A stretch of 64,000 bases of DNA from Sclerotinia nivalis (lineage: Eukaryota; Ascomycota; Leotiomycetes; Helotiales; Sclerotiniaceae): contig JAPEIS010000001.1 in assembly GCA_029531795.1 (NCBI GenBank), forward strand, positions 2,418,001-2,482,000, in the 5' to 3' direction. Position numbers and translations under genes: made by a program. Below the pieces are notes generated by a model. It was not told the origin of the DNA. It worked only from the letters and a program-made list of their open reading frames with translations, and did not search any database. Within the stretch, counting starts at the first letter, position 1. Each line of letters starts with the position of its first letter. This document shows positions 33,595-46,146 of the stretch, one piece after another.

Positions 33595-35458
33595 TTACAA
33601 TTCCCACTTCACCCCCTCTTCTTCAAACGCAATTACTTCCTGAGGTCCTTCACTATCTAGAATATATCCCAACTCGCACTTATCATACTTAACTACTCTT
33701 TCCGCCATGTCTTCCGTGTAAAATGTATCAAAACGAGGAGATAAAGCATCATCCAGTGTTCTCACGTTACCGGCTGGATGCAATACAGACCAAGGTTGTA
33801 CACACGTATGACCCTTGCATGATTTTGTAACCATGAGAAGAGCATCGAGGCGGGGGATTAGTTTGTCAAGGTTGAGCTTGCTTTGCGTAAAGGGACTCGT
33901 GGTAGTCAATGAGGATGGATATATGTTGTTGGTCTGATGAGGATCGGTGGTCAGATCATAGAGTTCGTGTTCATTGGTACACCAGACTGAGTAGTAGAGA
34001 TTGTGGGTGTTGCTGATTATGCGTAGAGCTTTGTAGGTATTATTCAGACCATAATAGACCACCTTTCCATCATCTAGAGAAAATCCGCGGATGCCTTCAG
34101 GGAGTGCTTTTCCCCAGAATTCGACATTCACGTGTTCTTGTCTAGTTGTCTCGGCATATTTGAGTCCTTGGGAATCGAGGGGGATCACGCTCCCGTCCAG
34201 GTCTTGCCTTTTCCAGTCGCCGTTTGCAATTTTGAGGATTGTTGGAGCGAGGTCGGTGTGTGTGGTCACAATACTTGTTTCTTCTCCTTGTGGAACTCCA
34301 GGACCACGGATGACAAGAGGAATGTTGATATCTTCCTCAAATCCACACTCTTTTCCTGGGGCAAGACGGTGTTGAGAGATGTGATAGCCATTGTCAGTAG
34401 AGAAGATGAAATAGGTGTTGTCAAGTATTCCATGGTCAGCTAGTCGATCAACTAGACCTTCAATGAGTTCATCTACTGCTTGAAGGGTTTGAAGACGAGC
34501 CCGGTAGAATTCATCATTGTATGCGATAGCTTCATCCGTGAGCTGATCTAGATGTTTTACCCATGATGCTCCGCTAGGCTATATCAGAACATTAGCTCCA
34601 GCTTCCAACGACAAACACATGGCTTACCTTATCTGGATTGAAGTTTGCATTTCTTGGAACCTTTGCACCAGGAAATAAATGTTTATGTCTCTCGGCAGGA
34701 AGAGGAGTAGTCATCAGGATGCCCTCTCCTGGTTTAAATGCAGCTGGGTCAACATTTGAGTGAGGAGCAATTGGCGCTGCGACTAAAAAGAACGGCTTTC
34801 CGGATTGTACTCCTTCATCGAGCAATCCATACGCCTTCTGGGCAAGAACGTCTGTTGAGTATTCGCCCTCGTGACTTACAGGGGGATGTTCATTCCTTTG
34901 AAATGTCGAATTGTAATATTGATATGTGAATGGGTCCAGAAGGAAATCAGATGAAGTCCATCCAGCGGGATGGGGAGTATTCCAATTGTCTACAGTGTGA
35001 TGATTGAAAAGTTTCCCTGTGTAGAAAGTGCTGTACCCAGCATCCTGAAGCCATACCGGGAGATAAGCATCGTTGAAGCCCTGCTCAACAAATTTCTGAT
35101 ATCCACCTATTCTGATACATCAGCTTCGAAAGTATCCAAGAGACTAAGATAAACACTGACCATAAGGAGGTACTACATCCGTGACATTTGTGTTATGAGC
35201 ATTCTTGCCAGTCCATAAAGTGACCCTTGAAGGACAACATATCGCAGTAGTACAGTAATGACGTTTGAAAAAGGTTCCTTGATCAATTATATGCTTCTTC
35301 AGTAAAGGCATATGATCGACTGACTGCATATGCAGGTCCTGATCATCCGTCAAAACAAGTACTATGTTTGGTCTTCCATTATTCTTCTGTTTAATTGAAG
35401 CTTTCGTGGCAGCAGAAACTGTAGCAAGTCCTAGAGTAAACGCTGATGGGAACTTCAT
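33595..35458 (-). CDS. Arylsulfatase (three exons, secreted)
   Basis: Exons 35458-35161, 35106-34628 and 34578-33595 join to 586 residues; introns are 54 and 49 bases. A signal peptide (MKFPSAFTLGLATVSAA) starts the chain. NIVLVLTDDQD at 31-41 supplies the metal-binding acids. The catalytic motif CCPSRVTLWTGK at 74-85 fits C-x-P-S-R, whose first Cys (C74) is oxidised to formylglycine in active sulfatases. STDNGYHISQHRL (in exon 3) is the second metal/substrate block. Length and layout match fungal arylsulfatases that release sulfate from aromatic sulfate esters during sulfur scavenging. Secretion is inferred from the signal. No neighbouring sulfur genes are seen. Confidence 0.94.
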
Positions 35459-36188
35459 GCTGAGGCCTTTTTTCGCCGTTCCTTTAGTATTGTCCCCAAT
35501 TCTCGTATTTCAGACGAGAATCATCGATAGCTCCGCTTGATGGTTTGGAGATGAAGCCAGCCAATTTGAACATGGAAAATTCGCTGGAAGTTACCATGAT
35601 TGACTCACGTTCCACACTTCACTGAAGTTATTTAGCACCGTTCATATGTGCCGCCAGAAAGTCCGCAACTTGGGTAGCTGGAGATGTACGAGTAGGGGGG
35701 AACATCATCGACGCTGTTTTTAATGTCCCAAATAATTTCATTATAGAAAATGACGAAAATCAACGGATTTGATTTGTGCTAGCCATGTAAATGCTAAAGC
35801 AGCCTTAACTTAATGTATGGCGTGAGATCCGTACCTATTTTCATCATCAAATTGCGGGGCTTCAGGGTTTATTCTACAGGGGTTTTCCGCCTAAGCCTCC
35901 GTACATCTTTCATCAGGTCGTTCAGTTCCCACAACCACATGTGAGATCAAATCGAACATCTAGCATGGTGGGATTTTAGATAAAATGATGAGCTTTTCAA
36001 ATTTTCGCTCCAATCGAGACCGGGTAAATTGGCCCTGCATGAGAACGGATTGGGTCGATACCCTAGGGAACAAGGCATTGGCCCGTCCAGGCATTTTAAA
36101 ATCGTCTTGTTAAACTTTGACGACCGCCATCGCATAGCTTGAACCATAGTAAGTAATTGTTGTTGGGGATAGCATTGGACTTTGAAAT
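35459..36188. other. Divergent promoter between arylsulfatase and MFS genes
   Basis: 730 bases separate the two divergent start codons. No supported frame; the minus-strand frame at 35947 runs into the MFS start and lacks motifs. Confidence 0.5.
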
Positions 36189-38236
36189 ATGGCAGCACAT
36201 GAGACAGATAGCATCCATAAAGATGATTCAAGTCAAGCTTCATCTAGAGATGCGAATTCGATAAAGTCGTCCTCGGAAACAGATTCATTGCTTTCGCCAG
36301 TCACCGCTACCTCAACTCCAAATTATAAGTCGATCGCAACCTTTCCAGACGTCGAATCCGCACAAAATATTCAAGCCGAGGACGAAACCACGGGGAGAGT
36401 CACGAAGAGCGCTGCTATTATAATAAGTCTTCTGCTAATTGGTAAATCCTTACAACTTCTTTATTGAATTCCTTGGGGCTTATACTTTCAGGTGTTTTCA
36501 TATCATATGCAGATGGCACGCTCGTTCTTGCAACATATGGTACCATTGCTTCGGAATTCCGGGCTCTCGGTGATGCCAGCTGGCTGGCTACTAGCTACTC
36601 TTTGGCAATGTGCGCCGTTCAGCCACTTACAGGCAAGGTTAGTGATATATATGGACGAAAGCCGGTTCTTTTAATTTCATATGGATTCTTTGTCATTGGA
36701 TGTGTCTTAACGTGAGTGATCTTCGGAAGTCTAAAATGGCCGCGCTGATATTTTGATAGAGGACTTTCCCAGGCAATGTGGCAAACTGTGATGGGCAGAG
36801 TAGTAGCTGGTATAGGAGGTGCCGGTATGAGCGTCATGGTTTCTGTTCTAATCGTTGGTGAGTGATGAGAATTATATTCGAGATTTCCCAGTCACATCCT
36901 AACATGCCCAGATCTTGTACCTCTGATTCATGTCGCTGCCTGGAGAAGTTATGTCAACGTCGTTGGGACCATTGGAAGGAGTATTGGTGGCCCCTTGGGC
37001 GGACTGTTAGCAGACACGATAGGTTGGCGTTGGTAAATATTCCATTCCAGATTACAGTATCTGGTGGTATCTGATTTTCTAACCACTAGATGGCAGGTCA
37101 TTCATCGGACAAGGACCTCTGATGCTTTCTGCTATTATTTTGGTGGCATACAAGCTTCCGGCCCGCTCGTTATCTGACGAGCCTATCCACGCCGAAGATG
37201 GGCCTTCAAGGCTTCGAAGAATTGATTTTGTTGGGGCTTTCATGCTGACTGGAACTATCGCTGCTTTTCTCGGCGCACTCAGTCTTGGGGGACAAGCACT
37301 ACCTTGGTCTCATCCTACTGTCATCGGACTGTTATTGGGATCCATTTTGCTTGGCGCAGTATTTGTGAGGTACGAGGTCAAGGTCGCTACTGAGCCCATA
37401 TTCCCGCCCGCACTTGCGATTCAAAAAGATGTAGCAGCATCATATGCTATCAATGCATTGCAGCTGGGTGCACAAGTTGGCGTAAGATCCTCCCTGTCTC
37501 CTATCTTTAATATGCTCGTTACTAATATAACAAAGATGATGTATTCCGTCCCACTTTACTTTCGCGTAACACAAGGAAGCTCTAATACCACTGCGGGACT
37601 TCATCTCTTCCCCGCTGTATTTGGTAACACCATGGGAGGTCTCCTCGCAGGTTGGCTGATTAGTCGGTTCGTTCATTGCCCATTCAATTACTCCCGTCAG
37701 ATCATTCTAAAATTATCATACTAACAGCCTCCAGTACGGGCCATTACAAATACCTTCTAACCCTCTCTACACTCTCATCCATCTTCTCCTACACCACCCT
37801 TCTCACCACATGGCATAGCAATAACCTTTCTCTCGCGTCCTCTCTCGCTATATTCCCAGGCGGGTTTGGTCTCGGAATAACAGCTGCCTGCACATTCATT
37901 GCGCTCACTGTTTCTGTTCAGAAAAAGGAGATGGGCATGGCAACCGCGGGAATGTATTTAATGTCCAGTATCGGTACGGTTGTTGGTGTGGCCCTGTGCG
38001 CTGGAGTCCAAAATAGTGCTTTGGGCGAAGCGCTTGGAGGATTAGGTTTGGATGACAGTGTGGTAAGGAAAGTAATGAGTGATGTAGGGAGCGTGAAGGA
38101 CTTGCATGGAAATATCAAGCTGCAGGTAATAGAAGCCTACGTGAGAAGCTTGGAAGCGAGTCACGCGGTGAGTGTGGGACTGTCAGCGTTAGCGTTTTTG
38201 GTGAGTTTAGTGGTTAGAGAGAAGAAGATTATGTAG
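36189..38236 (+). CDS. MFS transporter, DHA2/Vba-like (seven exons)
   Basis: Exons 36189-36441, 36492-36711, 36760-36857, 36912-37032, 37097-37481, 37536-37666 and 37735-38236 keep frame throughout and give 569 residues. A 75-residue acidic cytoplasmic tail precedes the helices. The MFS motif A appears as GKVSDIYGRKPVLL after helix 2, and GRVVAGIGGAGM and GGPLGGLLADTIGWRW are motifs B and C-like of the drug:H+ antiporter family with 14 helices. The opening SYADGTLVLATYGTIASEF resembles vacuolar basic amino acid transporters (Vba/Fnx). Substrate is therefore either basic amino acids at the vacuole or a drug/metabolite; sequence alone does not decide. Introns are 48-68 bases. Confidence 0.9.
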
Positions 38237-38516
38237 ATGGAAGTCTGAGCATAATGAAGATGATACTAAACGGGGAAGATCTATAATTATCATCCATCAA
38301 TGTCTTTCTGCTTCGCCTATCGTGCATATATGCCGTCTAGGCCTCTACCTTGATTGAATAAGATTTTTCGGTACTATCCAACTGAGTGAAAACTTTACTA
38401 GTAGCATTGAGTAAATATTAGAATAATATTCAATACCCGTTGTAAAGTGATGGCATATCCTTCCTAGCTTAAACCTCCAGCTTGTCAAAATTAATTAATA
38501 GTTGGCACGTGCTTAC
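38237..38516. other. Spacer upstream of MSH6
   Basis: 3' region of the MFS gene and distal MSH6 promoter. No frame or repeat of note. Confidence 0.5.
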
Positions 38517-38560
38517 TTTCGCGGTTTGACGCGCTAACCCGCGTTGCGCGTTGCGCGTTG
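38517..38560 (+). promoter_or_regulatory. MCB/E2F-like elements upstream of MSH6
   Basis: TTTCGCGG at 38517-38524, ACGCGC at 38529-38534 and three tandem CGCGTTG units at 38540-38560 lie about 140-185 bases before the ATG. Yeast MBF binds ACGCGT-type boxes in S-phase genes, and MSH6 is such a target there; the parallel here is inference. The CG density stands out from AT-rich flanks. Confidence 0.5.
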
Positions 38561-38701
38561 TTCTCCCCATCAATTTCATTTTGAGCGGCCAAAAAGTTAC
38601 TTTTTTCAATTCATAACTCATAACATAATATAAGATCCTACTCAATACATGTTCTTCTTCGTTGACTTCAACAGATTTTAGTCTGACGCAATTAATTCAA
38701 T

Positions 38702-41700
38702 ATGGTGAAGACTAAAGAGAATGAGACGACCCCGGCTCGCCCTCCCCCCAGCTTGAAGAAACAAAATTCCAGCATAGGATCGAACAAGAATCAAGCATCA
38801 ATTCTTGGATTTTTCTCGAAGAAACCTGCCAGTACTCCGACCCCGAAAACTTCCACAGACGCGCCTGGTGGTATCTTGCAACCCAATGGCTCTGCAAATA
38901 GTTCAAAATCTACACCGAAGCCCAGCAGCACCGTGAAGAGACCCCAGTTCAAAAAATCTGTCCAGAAGAGTGTAACTCCAGTTCCAAGTAGCGACAACAT
39001 TGAGCCAGCAAGCTCACAGGAGAACGAAAACGGCGGAATTCCAACAGAGGTAGACGATTGCTCGTCATCGCCTCCGGCACCTGCTGAAAGTGTTGCGGAG
39101 CAGCTTGTGGATATCAATGGTTTAGTTCTAGCTAGCAGCCCTTCACGAAAGGTACACAATTTCCTCTGAAGATGCCCGTTGTCTTAAGCTAAAACTCTTA
39201 TTTATTAGGCGGCGAAGAAGGTAATTAGCTATGCCGAATCGGACGATGACAATGAAGATGTAACTCCGAGAACTACTCAACGAAGAAAGGGAAAGAAGCC
39301 AATGATTGAAAGCGATGATGACGATGAGGATACATTTACTGGTGGCTTAGATGGAGCTGATGATGATGATGGTGAGTTTATCATGGCGATTTCTTGTTAA
39401 CAATAACTCACAGATAATAGATGAAATGGATGATTTCGTTGTCGATGATGATTTCGATGCTCCAAGCAAATCTTCCAAAAAGAGAAAGCGACCAACATCG
39501 ACGACAGTATCTCGAAAGCGATCCAATATATCGCCACTCCATCATTCTTTCGATGACGATGAGGATATACAAATACCAGAGGCTTCAACAGCTCAACAAT
39601 GGAAATATGACCCAGAGAACATTCAACCCCTAAAAGCCAAGTCTTCGAGTATCCCGAGAACTCCTAATTCGAGTGGGAAGAAATTCAAAGAGAAGGCATC
39701 TAAAAGCGACCCAGATCAACGATATGAGTGGCTAGCAAATGAGCGGGACATTGATCGCAATCCTCCTGGTCATCCTGATTATGATCCTCGTACGCTATAC
39801 ATACCGCCGATGGCATTCAACAAATTCACACCCTTCGAGAAGCAATATTGGGAGATAAAGCAAAAGTGTTGGGACACTATTCTTTTCTTCAAGAAGGGCA
39901 AGTTCTACGAATTATATGAGAGAGATGCTACCATTGGACATCAGATATTTGATCTGAAACTTACCGACCGTGTTAATATGTCAATGGTCGGTGTACCGGA
40001 AATGTCATTACAGCATTGGGCAAACCAATTCCTTGCCAAAGGATACAAAGTTGCCGTTGGTGATCAAAAGGAATCGGCTTTGGCAAAAGAAATGCGTGAA
40101 CGAGAAGACAGTGCAGGCCCCTCAAGCAAAGGCAAGAAACCTGATAAAATTATTCATCGGGAGCTATCTTATATTCTCACCGCTGGTACCTTGGTTGAGG
40201 GTAGTATGTTACAAGATGATTCAGCAACATACTGTGTGGCCATCAAAGAGTCCATCACAGATGATAATTTACCAGCATTTGGTATATCATTTGTTGATAC
40301 ATCAACAGGCCAGTTTTTTCTCACCGAATTTACTGATGATGTAGATTTGACCAAATTTGAGACATTTGTCGCTCAAATCCGTCCTCAAGAACTGTTACTC
40401 GAAAAGTCCTGTGTTTCGACCAAGGTGCTTCGTATCTTGAAGAATAACACTGGCCCAACAACTGTTTGGAATTACTTAAAGTCTGAGAAGGAATTTTTGA
40501 CCGCTGAGAAATCCCGCAGAGAATTCGATTATGGTGGTTACTTTACTTCGGTGGATGGTGGAAAAGAAACCTGGCCTGAAGAGCTTGAAAAAGCACGAGA
40601 TAACGATTTGTTGATTTCCGCCTTCGGAGCTCTTTTCCAGTATTTGAAAGTCCTTCAACTTGAGAAAGCCCTTCTTACACAGGGTAACTTCGCTTGGTAC
40701 AATCCTATCCAGAAAGGTACAACTCTTGTGCTTGATGGTCAGACTCTCATCAACCTTGAGATTTTTTCCAACACATTCGATGGAAATTCAGATGGTACCC
40801 TATACACACTCCTCGATCGTTGCACTACGCCGTTTGGAAAGCGATTGTTTCGACAATGGGTGTCGCATCCCCTGTCTGATATTAAGAGGATTAACGAACG
40901 TCTTGATGCTGTGGATTTGCTAAACAAAGATGATAACTTGAGTCGTTCATTCAAGTCCTCAACTTCTACGTTGCCTGATCTGGAACGTCTAATTTCTCGA
41001 ATCCATGCTGGATCATGCAGACCTGAAGATTTTCTAAAAGTACTAGAGGGGTTTGAGCAAATCGAGTACATCCAAAAGGAAATCCTTGGCAATTATAGTG
41101 GCGGTGATGGCGTCTTTAATCGTTTGGTTGCGACAATACCTAATCTTGCTGAACCTCTGCAATGGTGGAAGAATGCATTCGATCGAAAAAAGGCAAAAGA
41201 GCACAAAATTCTGGTTCCTGAAAGGGGAGTCGAAGAAGATTTTGATGCGAGCCAAGACCGTATTGAGGAGATTCATCAAGAGCTGGCATCCTTACTGAAG
41301 AAATATCAAAAGAAGTATGATTCAAAGAAAATCGAGTTTAAGAATATTGGCAAGGAAATCTATCAGTTGCAATTGCCGGTCTCTATCAAGGTACCCAATG
41401 ATTGGAAGATGATGTCTGCTGCATCTGGTTTCAAGCGTTACTACTTCCCCGAACTCACCAACATAATTCGAGATCTTCAAGAGACTCAAGAAACTCATGG
41501 TCAAATCGTCAAGCAAGTAGCTAGCAGATTTTACGCACGATTCGATGAAGATTATGAGACATGGCTTCAGGCTGTTAAGGCTGTGGCTCAACTTGATTGT
41601 CTTTTCAGTCTTGCTGCTGCATCCTCAGCCCTTGGTACTCCGTCTTGTAGACCCAAGTTCGTCGACTCGGAACGAAGTGTGGTTGAGTTTGAAGAACTTA

Positions 41701-42598
41701 GACATCCTTGCATTTTACCAAATGTGACGGACTTTATTCCTAATGATGTCCAACTTGGCGGGAAATCAGCTAATATCAATTTACTTACTGGTGCTAATGC
41801 GGCCGGAAAATCCACAATACTACGAATGGTATGTCTCCTATCTCAAGCACAATAATCATACTAACAATCTACTTGTAGACCTGCGTCGCAGTAATAATGG
41901 CTCAACTAGGCTGTTACGTACCTGCCAAATCCGCCACTCTCACTCCCGTCGATCGTATTATGTCTCGTCTAGGTGCCAATGACAACATCTTCGCCGCCCA
42001 ATCCACCTTCTTCGTCGAACTCTCAGAAACCAAGAAAATCCTCTCCGAAGCTACACCTCGCTCCCTCGTCATTCTCGACGAACTCGGTCGTGGCACCAGT
42101 AGCTACGATGGTGTCTCGGTCGCTCAAGCCGTGCTTCACCACGTCGCGTCTCACATCGGCTGTATCGGTTTCTTCGCCACGCATTACCATTCTCTAGCCC
42201 TAGAATTCGATTCTCACCCTGAAGTCATCAATAAGCGTATGGCGATCGAAGTCGACGATGAATCAAGAAGCGTACTCTTTTTGTATAAATTAGAAAACGG
42301 TGTTGCGGAAGGTAGTTTCGGTATGCATTGTGCGAGTATGTGTGGGATACCACGGAAAGTGGTTGATAGAGCTGAAGTCGCGGCGAGGGAATGGGAGTAC
42401 ACTAGTAGACTTGGAGAGAGCTTGGAGCGGGCAAGAGGAGAAAAGGGAATTTATTTACCGTTGGGCGTGTTGAGTGATGTGGCTTGGTGTTTGAAAGAGG
42501 CGGGGGCGAAGGGGAAGAGATTGGAGGTGGAAAATGAAGAAATTGGGATTAGTGAGAGGGGATTGGATTGTCTTTTGAGAGCTATTGAAGCTTTGTGA
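38702..42598 (+). CDS. MSH6: DNA mismatch repair protein MSH6 (four exons)
   Basis: Exons 38702-39151, 39209-39371, 39421-41828 and 41879-42598 give 1,246 residues, the usual MSH6 size. A PIP box QASILGFF at 31-38 would bind PCNA, followed by a disordered Ser/Asp-rich N-terminus. The mismatch-reading motif GKFYELYE (Phe-x-Glu, near 363-370) identifies MSH6 rather than MSH2 or MSH3-type partners. Later come the clamp and lever domains, the Walker A GANAAGKST (about 996-1004, before the last intron), then STFFVELSETKKIL and the signature DELGRGTSSYDG (about 1074). MSH6 pairs with MSH2 as MutS-alpha and recognises base mismatches and small loops in the nucleus. The second intron uses the downstream acceptor ATAATAG, since the nearer CACAG would give an immediate stop. 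Confidence 0.96.
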
Positions 42599-43841
42599 AA
42601 GCAGCGAGGGTCAGAGACATTGCAAGTTGGGTGTGCGAACTTGAGCTAAAGGATAGAAGGAACGCTGTTTGCATACGAATTTTATTGCCTATGAAGTGCC
42701 CAGGGTAATAGCAGAGATACTAGCACAATAATGAAAGGAATCGATCGATAAACAAATAGGAAATAGGTAGGCGTTGGCTGGGGATAATATGTTCTATGAG
42801 CCGCTGGATATTGTATCTATGTACATGGTAAAATCACAATTAATGATTGTTAAGAGTTAAGAGAAGACTTACATAGGCATGTATATGAGTAGTAGTTGAA
42901 CAGATTAATGAATAGTAGCTACAGTATTACTTTTTGCATAATCTCTCTATCTATAGTATCCGGTTTTACTCTCCTACTACCTAAGTGAAATAATATGAAA
43001 TAACATGAAATAAATCTAGAGATTAGGAAATAGACGAAAGATGGAAGAGGGGTGGGTGGAAGTGAAATGAGTTACTAAATATATTTTAGATAGTTGGATA
43101 GTTGAATAGATAGATAGGTAGATAGGTAGATACTAGATAGATATACAGGTTTCCCTTTTGACATTAAGTTCTTCATTTTACTCATAGATACTAACTAGAT
43201 AGCTATAAAATAGATTTGTATAGAGTATCTATGTAGATGTAGTGCTAGATTAGATAGCTTATATATCTTTTTTCTGTTTATTTTAGGATATATATAGATA
43301 ATATATATAGATTAAATATAAACGTAGATATATATAGATATATACATCTATATACATCCATATTTACATATCAATATAATTAATAAACAAAATGATAGTA
43401 TAGTAGATAATATGCCAACATCCCATCCATCATCCGCTAGAAAATTAAAATCTTAAAACTGGAAAATTGGAGTAATAAAACGCGGTATTCTTCTCGAGTA
43501 TTTTTTATCTTGGGAAGAAAAGATCAGATATCAATCATGACAGAGACTGAACAAGTAATTGAGTTTGGTTGGCTTTTACGAAGGGTATATGGAGTCTCAA
43601 ACGCATTTTATAGATTGTTCATTGTATTGTCATTGTATTGCCTGCAATACCTAACTAATTTCCGTTAAACTATTGTATCCTGTGTATCATCCGCGACAAC
43701 TAATTACCTAAACCGAAATGCAAGCAAAAGCAAATAGGAAGCCTGATTGCATATCTCTTCATATTAGGGGTATCCATCATATCCATTATATCATATCATC
43801 ATAACCATCCATCATCCATTTTGACCCATCAATTAAAGTAC
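42599..43841. other. AT-rich intergenic DNA with TAGA-type simple repeats
   Basis: No supported gene. 43080-43390 is rich in TAGATAGG, TAGATA and TATATAGA units. Convergent gene ends flank the region, so it probably holds two 3' untranslated regions. Confidence 0.6.
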
Positions 43842-45295
43842 TTATTTCCTCCCCTTCTCACTCCTTCGACTTCTACTCCTCTCCTCTTCCCTCCTAACCT
43901 CCTTTTCCCTCCGTCTCGCATCTCTCCTCGCTTTATACCCGTCACCATCACCGTCACCATCACCACAGTCACCACCCTCCCATCTCGATCCCTGTCGAAG
44001 CACCTCTCTACCTCCCTCCTCTCCAGGCGTAAGTCCCTCCCCCTCAGCAAGAACCCTCCCATCCCTCGCCAACCTAACCTCCTTCCCCCTCTTATAACAA
44101 TACCAAAAAACAAACAACAGCACAAAAAGCGCCAAACTAAGTAACACATTCGTCCCCATAAAAGCTGGCCAGCGCAATTTCAACGCATTCACAATCGCCT
44201 TTAACATACTAACCACAGCTCCCGGTTTGGTAACTAAATCTTTGAGCGAAGAAGGTGTAAGGAACGCTTTGGCCGCAGCGCCCATTCCACCTGTTTGTGC
44301 AGCAGACGCAGCGTTTGCAACATTGTGCGCTTGGGCTTCTGTAGCTACGGCTAAGAGTTCGGGAGCGAGAGTAGTTGTAACTTTTTGGGGTAGTTGAGTG
44401 ATGAGTTTTTGGAGGAAAGAAGGGAGAGAATCGTAAGATTTGGAGAGGGTTCCTTGGGAATCTTCGAGTAGATGGATGAGGTCGTCATAGGCAGTTGGAA
44501 CACCATTTATAAGATCTTTGAGGATGAGGGTGAATTTTTGGACGAGGACTGTGGAGTCGGGGGAGAGGGAAAAGGCGCGGTTGTTGGAGGCTGTTAGGGA
44601 GAGATCGTCGAGGACTTTGGTAAGATCGTCTTGCTCGCGTTGGGCTTCTGTGTCGGAAATGTTGGGGTCTGGTTGTAGACCTGGGTTTTTATCTTTGGTG
44701 TCCTTTTCCTGGAAAGAAGATGTTAGCGGTTGTTTGATGAGAAAACTGATGTTTGGATATAACATACCTTTTTGCCTTTATGCAAGAAGCTCAATCTTTT
44801 CCATTTATTCGCCGCTTTCTCAGTATTGTCATTGATTTTCTCTCCCTCATTACCGGTCTTTCCCTTTCCCTTGCCCCGCACCTTATCCACCTTATCCTTC
44901 TCAACAGTCTCTCCCTCACCATCCTCCCTCAAAATCATCTGCAACTCATTATCCCTCCACTCCCCAGCCTCGTCTCCCATTCCTCTTCCCTCAATACGCC
45001 TCTCACTAGGTCTAACCGGTAACGTAGGTCTTCTCTGCGGAAGTGGAGGTGGAGTTTCCTCTGCACTTATAAACCTATGTAAGAAATATTCATCTTCCTC
45101 ATTAAGAATCGGACTTGCGCCTTCTTTTCTCAATTCCGCAGATGGACTTCTGACTGTATTGAGAGGGCGCGGACGTGAAGAAGCTGCTGGGGATGCTAGA
45201 TCTGGAGATGCAAGAGGAGTGTTGGAATTGGAGGCGTTTCCCTTTTTCTCGGCTTGGTGTTTCTTGACCTTTTTGTAGGTGAGATATTCGAGCAT
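43842..45295 (-). CDS. Single-pass membrane protein of unknown function (two exons)
   Basis: Exon 1 45295-44768 and exon 2 44708-43842 join in phase 0 across a 59-base intron (GTATGT...TTCCAG), giving 464 residues. The start MLEYLTYKKVKKHQAEKKG is the first ATG; the frame upstream opens only with TTG. Residues 1-190 are disordered, charged and Pro/Ser-rich (TPPPLPQRRPTLPVRP resembles an SH3 ligand). Residues 195-370 form a helical region with LILKDLINGVPTAYDDLIHL and DSLPSFLQKLITQLP. One transmembrane helix (about 375-397, NVLLSLALFVLLFVFWYCY) is followed by a strongly basic Arg/Glu tail. I recall similar fungal proteins but no established function. Confidence 0.8.
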
Positions 45296-46047
45296 GATTG
45301 CGATTTGGTTGTTCTTCCTTCTTAGAATATGGGTATCTTCTTTATTGTTGTCGTAGATTAATAGATGATCGAAGATTATGCACAAAAGGCTGGATGCAAA
45401 AAGATCAAATATAAGTTAAAAACATGGCCACAATCAAGGTCAAACTCTTATGTGCAACACATGTTTTCTTTATTCACTCATCTTCATTTGCGACACGCCA
45501 TGCTTCAATCCAGCTCCAGAAATTCAGCCCCAGCCTCACGTCATACCCAACAGGGATAGGTCAATTCCCTGCTTTGCGAGCTTTGCGCCCAACGGTTTTG
45601 CATTTTCATCGCATTGGCCCATCACATGCATCTAATTCGCTATCGGTTTGAACACCGACATCCAATAAGTTGAAGCCGCCACAGGATAACCCGTCTTCAA
45701 GCGATATTTTGCACAGCCACATTTGTGAAGCGTGGTCCCCATCACAAGGTGATGTAGGAGTAAAGAATTCATTGGGCCTTAGAAGCCGAAAGAATTTCAT
45801 AAGTAAACACAAAAAAAATAAACCTAGGGGGTATTATTGATCGCCAGTTTAGCTGTTCGAGCCCACCCATATCACTAAATTCTTCAATCCTCCGAAGAGA
45901 TTTACCCACACCTTACCTACCCCACATACAATCTACCGTTCATTGCCAACACCAAAAAACATCAACCAACAACACCATGCCGAAAATATGAATTAACTCC
46001 CAAAGAAATAAAAAAAAACAAGTCAAAAAGCAAAAAGAACACGCTTT
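45296..46047. other. Intergenic upstream of the tRNA
   Basis: Overlapping plus-strand frames at 45365-45651 share no motif and start in different frames; not accepted. It probably holds the promoter of the 43842-45295 gene. Confidence 0.5.
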
Positions 46048-46146
46048 CTCCCTCGGGTGGGCTCGAACCACCAGCCTCTCGATCACGTGACTCGTGAGAT
46101 ACTACGATTAACAGTCGAACGCGCTAGCCAATTGCGCCACGAGGGA
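46048..46146 (-). tRNA. tRNA-Asn (anticodon GUU) with a 25-base intron
   Basis: On the minus strand the acceptor TCCCTCG (46146-46140) pairs with CGAGGGA (46055-46049) with discriminator G at 46048. The D arm TGGCGCAATTGGCTAGCGCG contains the A box, and GGTTCGAGCCC is the T arm and B box. The anticodon loop reads CTGTTAA with GTT as anticodon, and stem TTCGA pairs with TCGAG only after removing the intron 46108-46084, which sits one base 3' of the anticodon as in eukaryotic nuclear tRNAs. Mature length is 74. The flanking ATCG at both intron ends leaves a few bases of boundary ambiguity. Confidence 0.95.

Noticed and set aside
43080..43390. Short TAGATAGG-type repeats resembling an array
   Set aside because: Units are 4-8 bases without spacers, so it is a simple-sequence repeat, not CRISPR.
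43821..44149. Overlapping frames opposite and beside the basic tail of the 43842 gene
   Set aside because: Pro/Leu/Thr-rich low complexity produced by the GA-rich coding strand; no motif.
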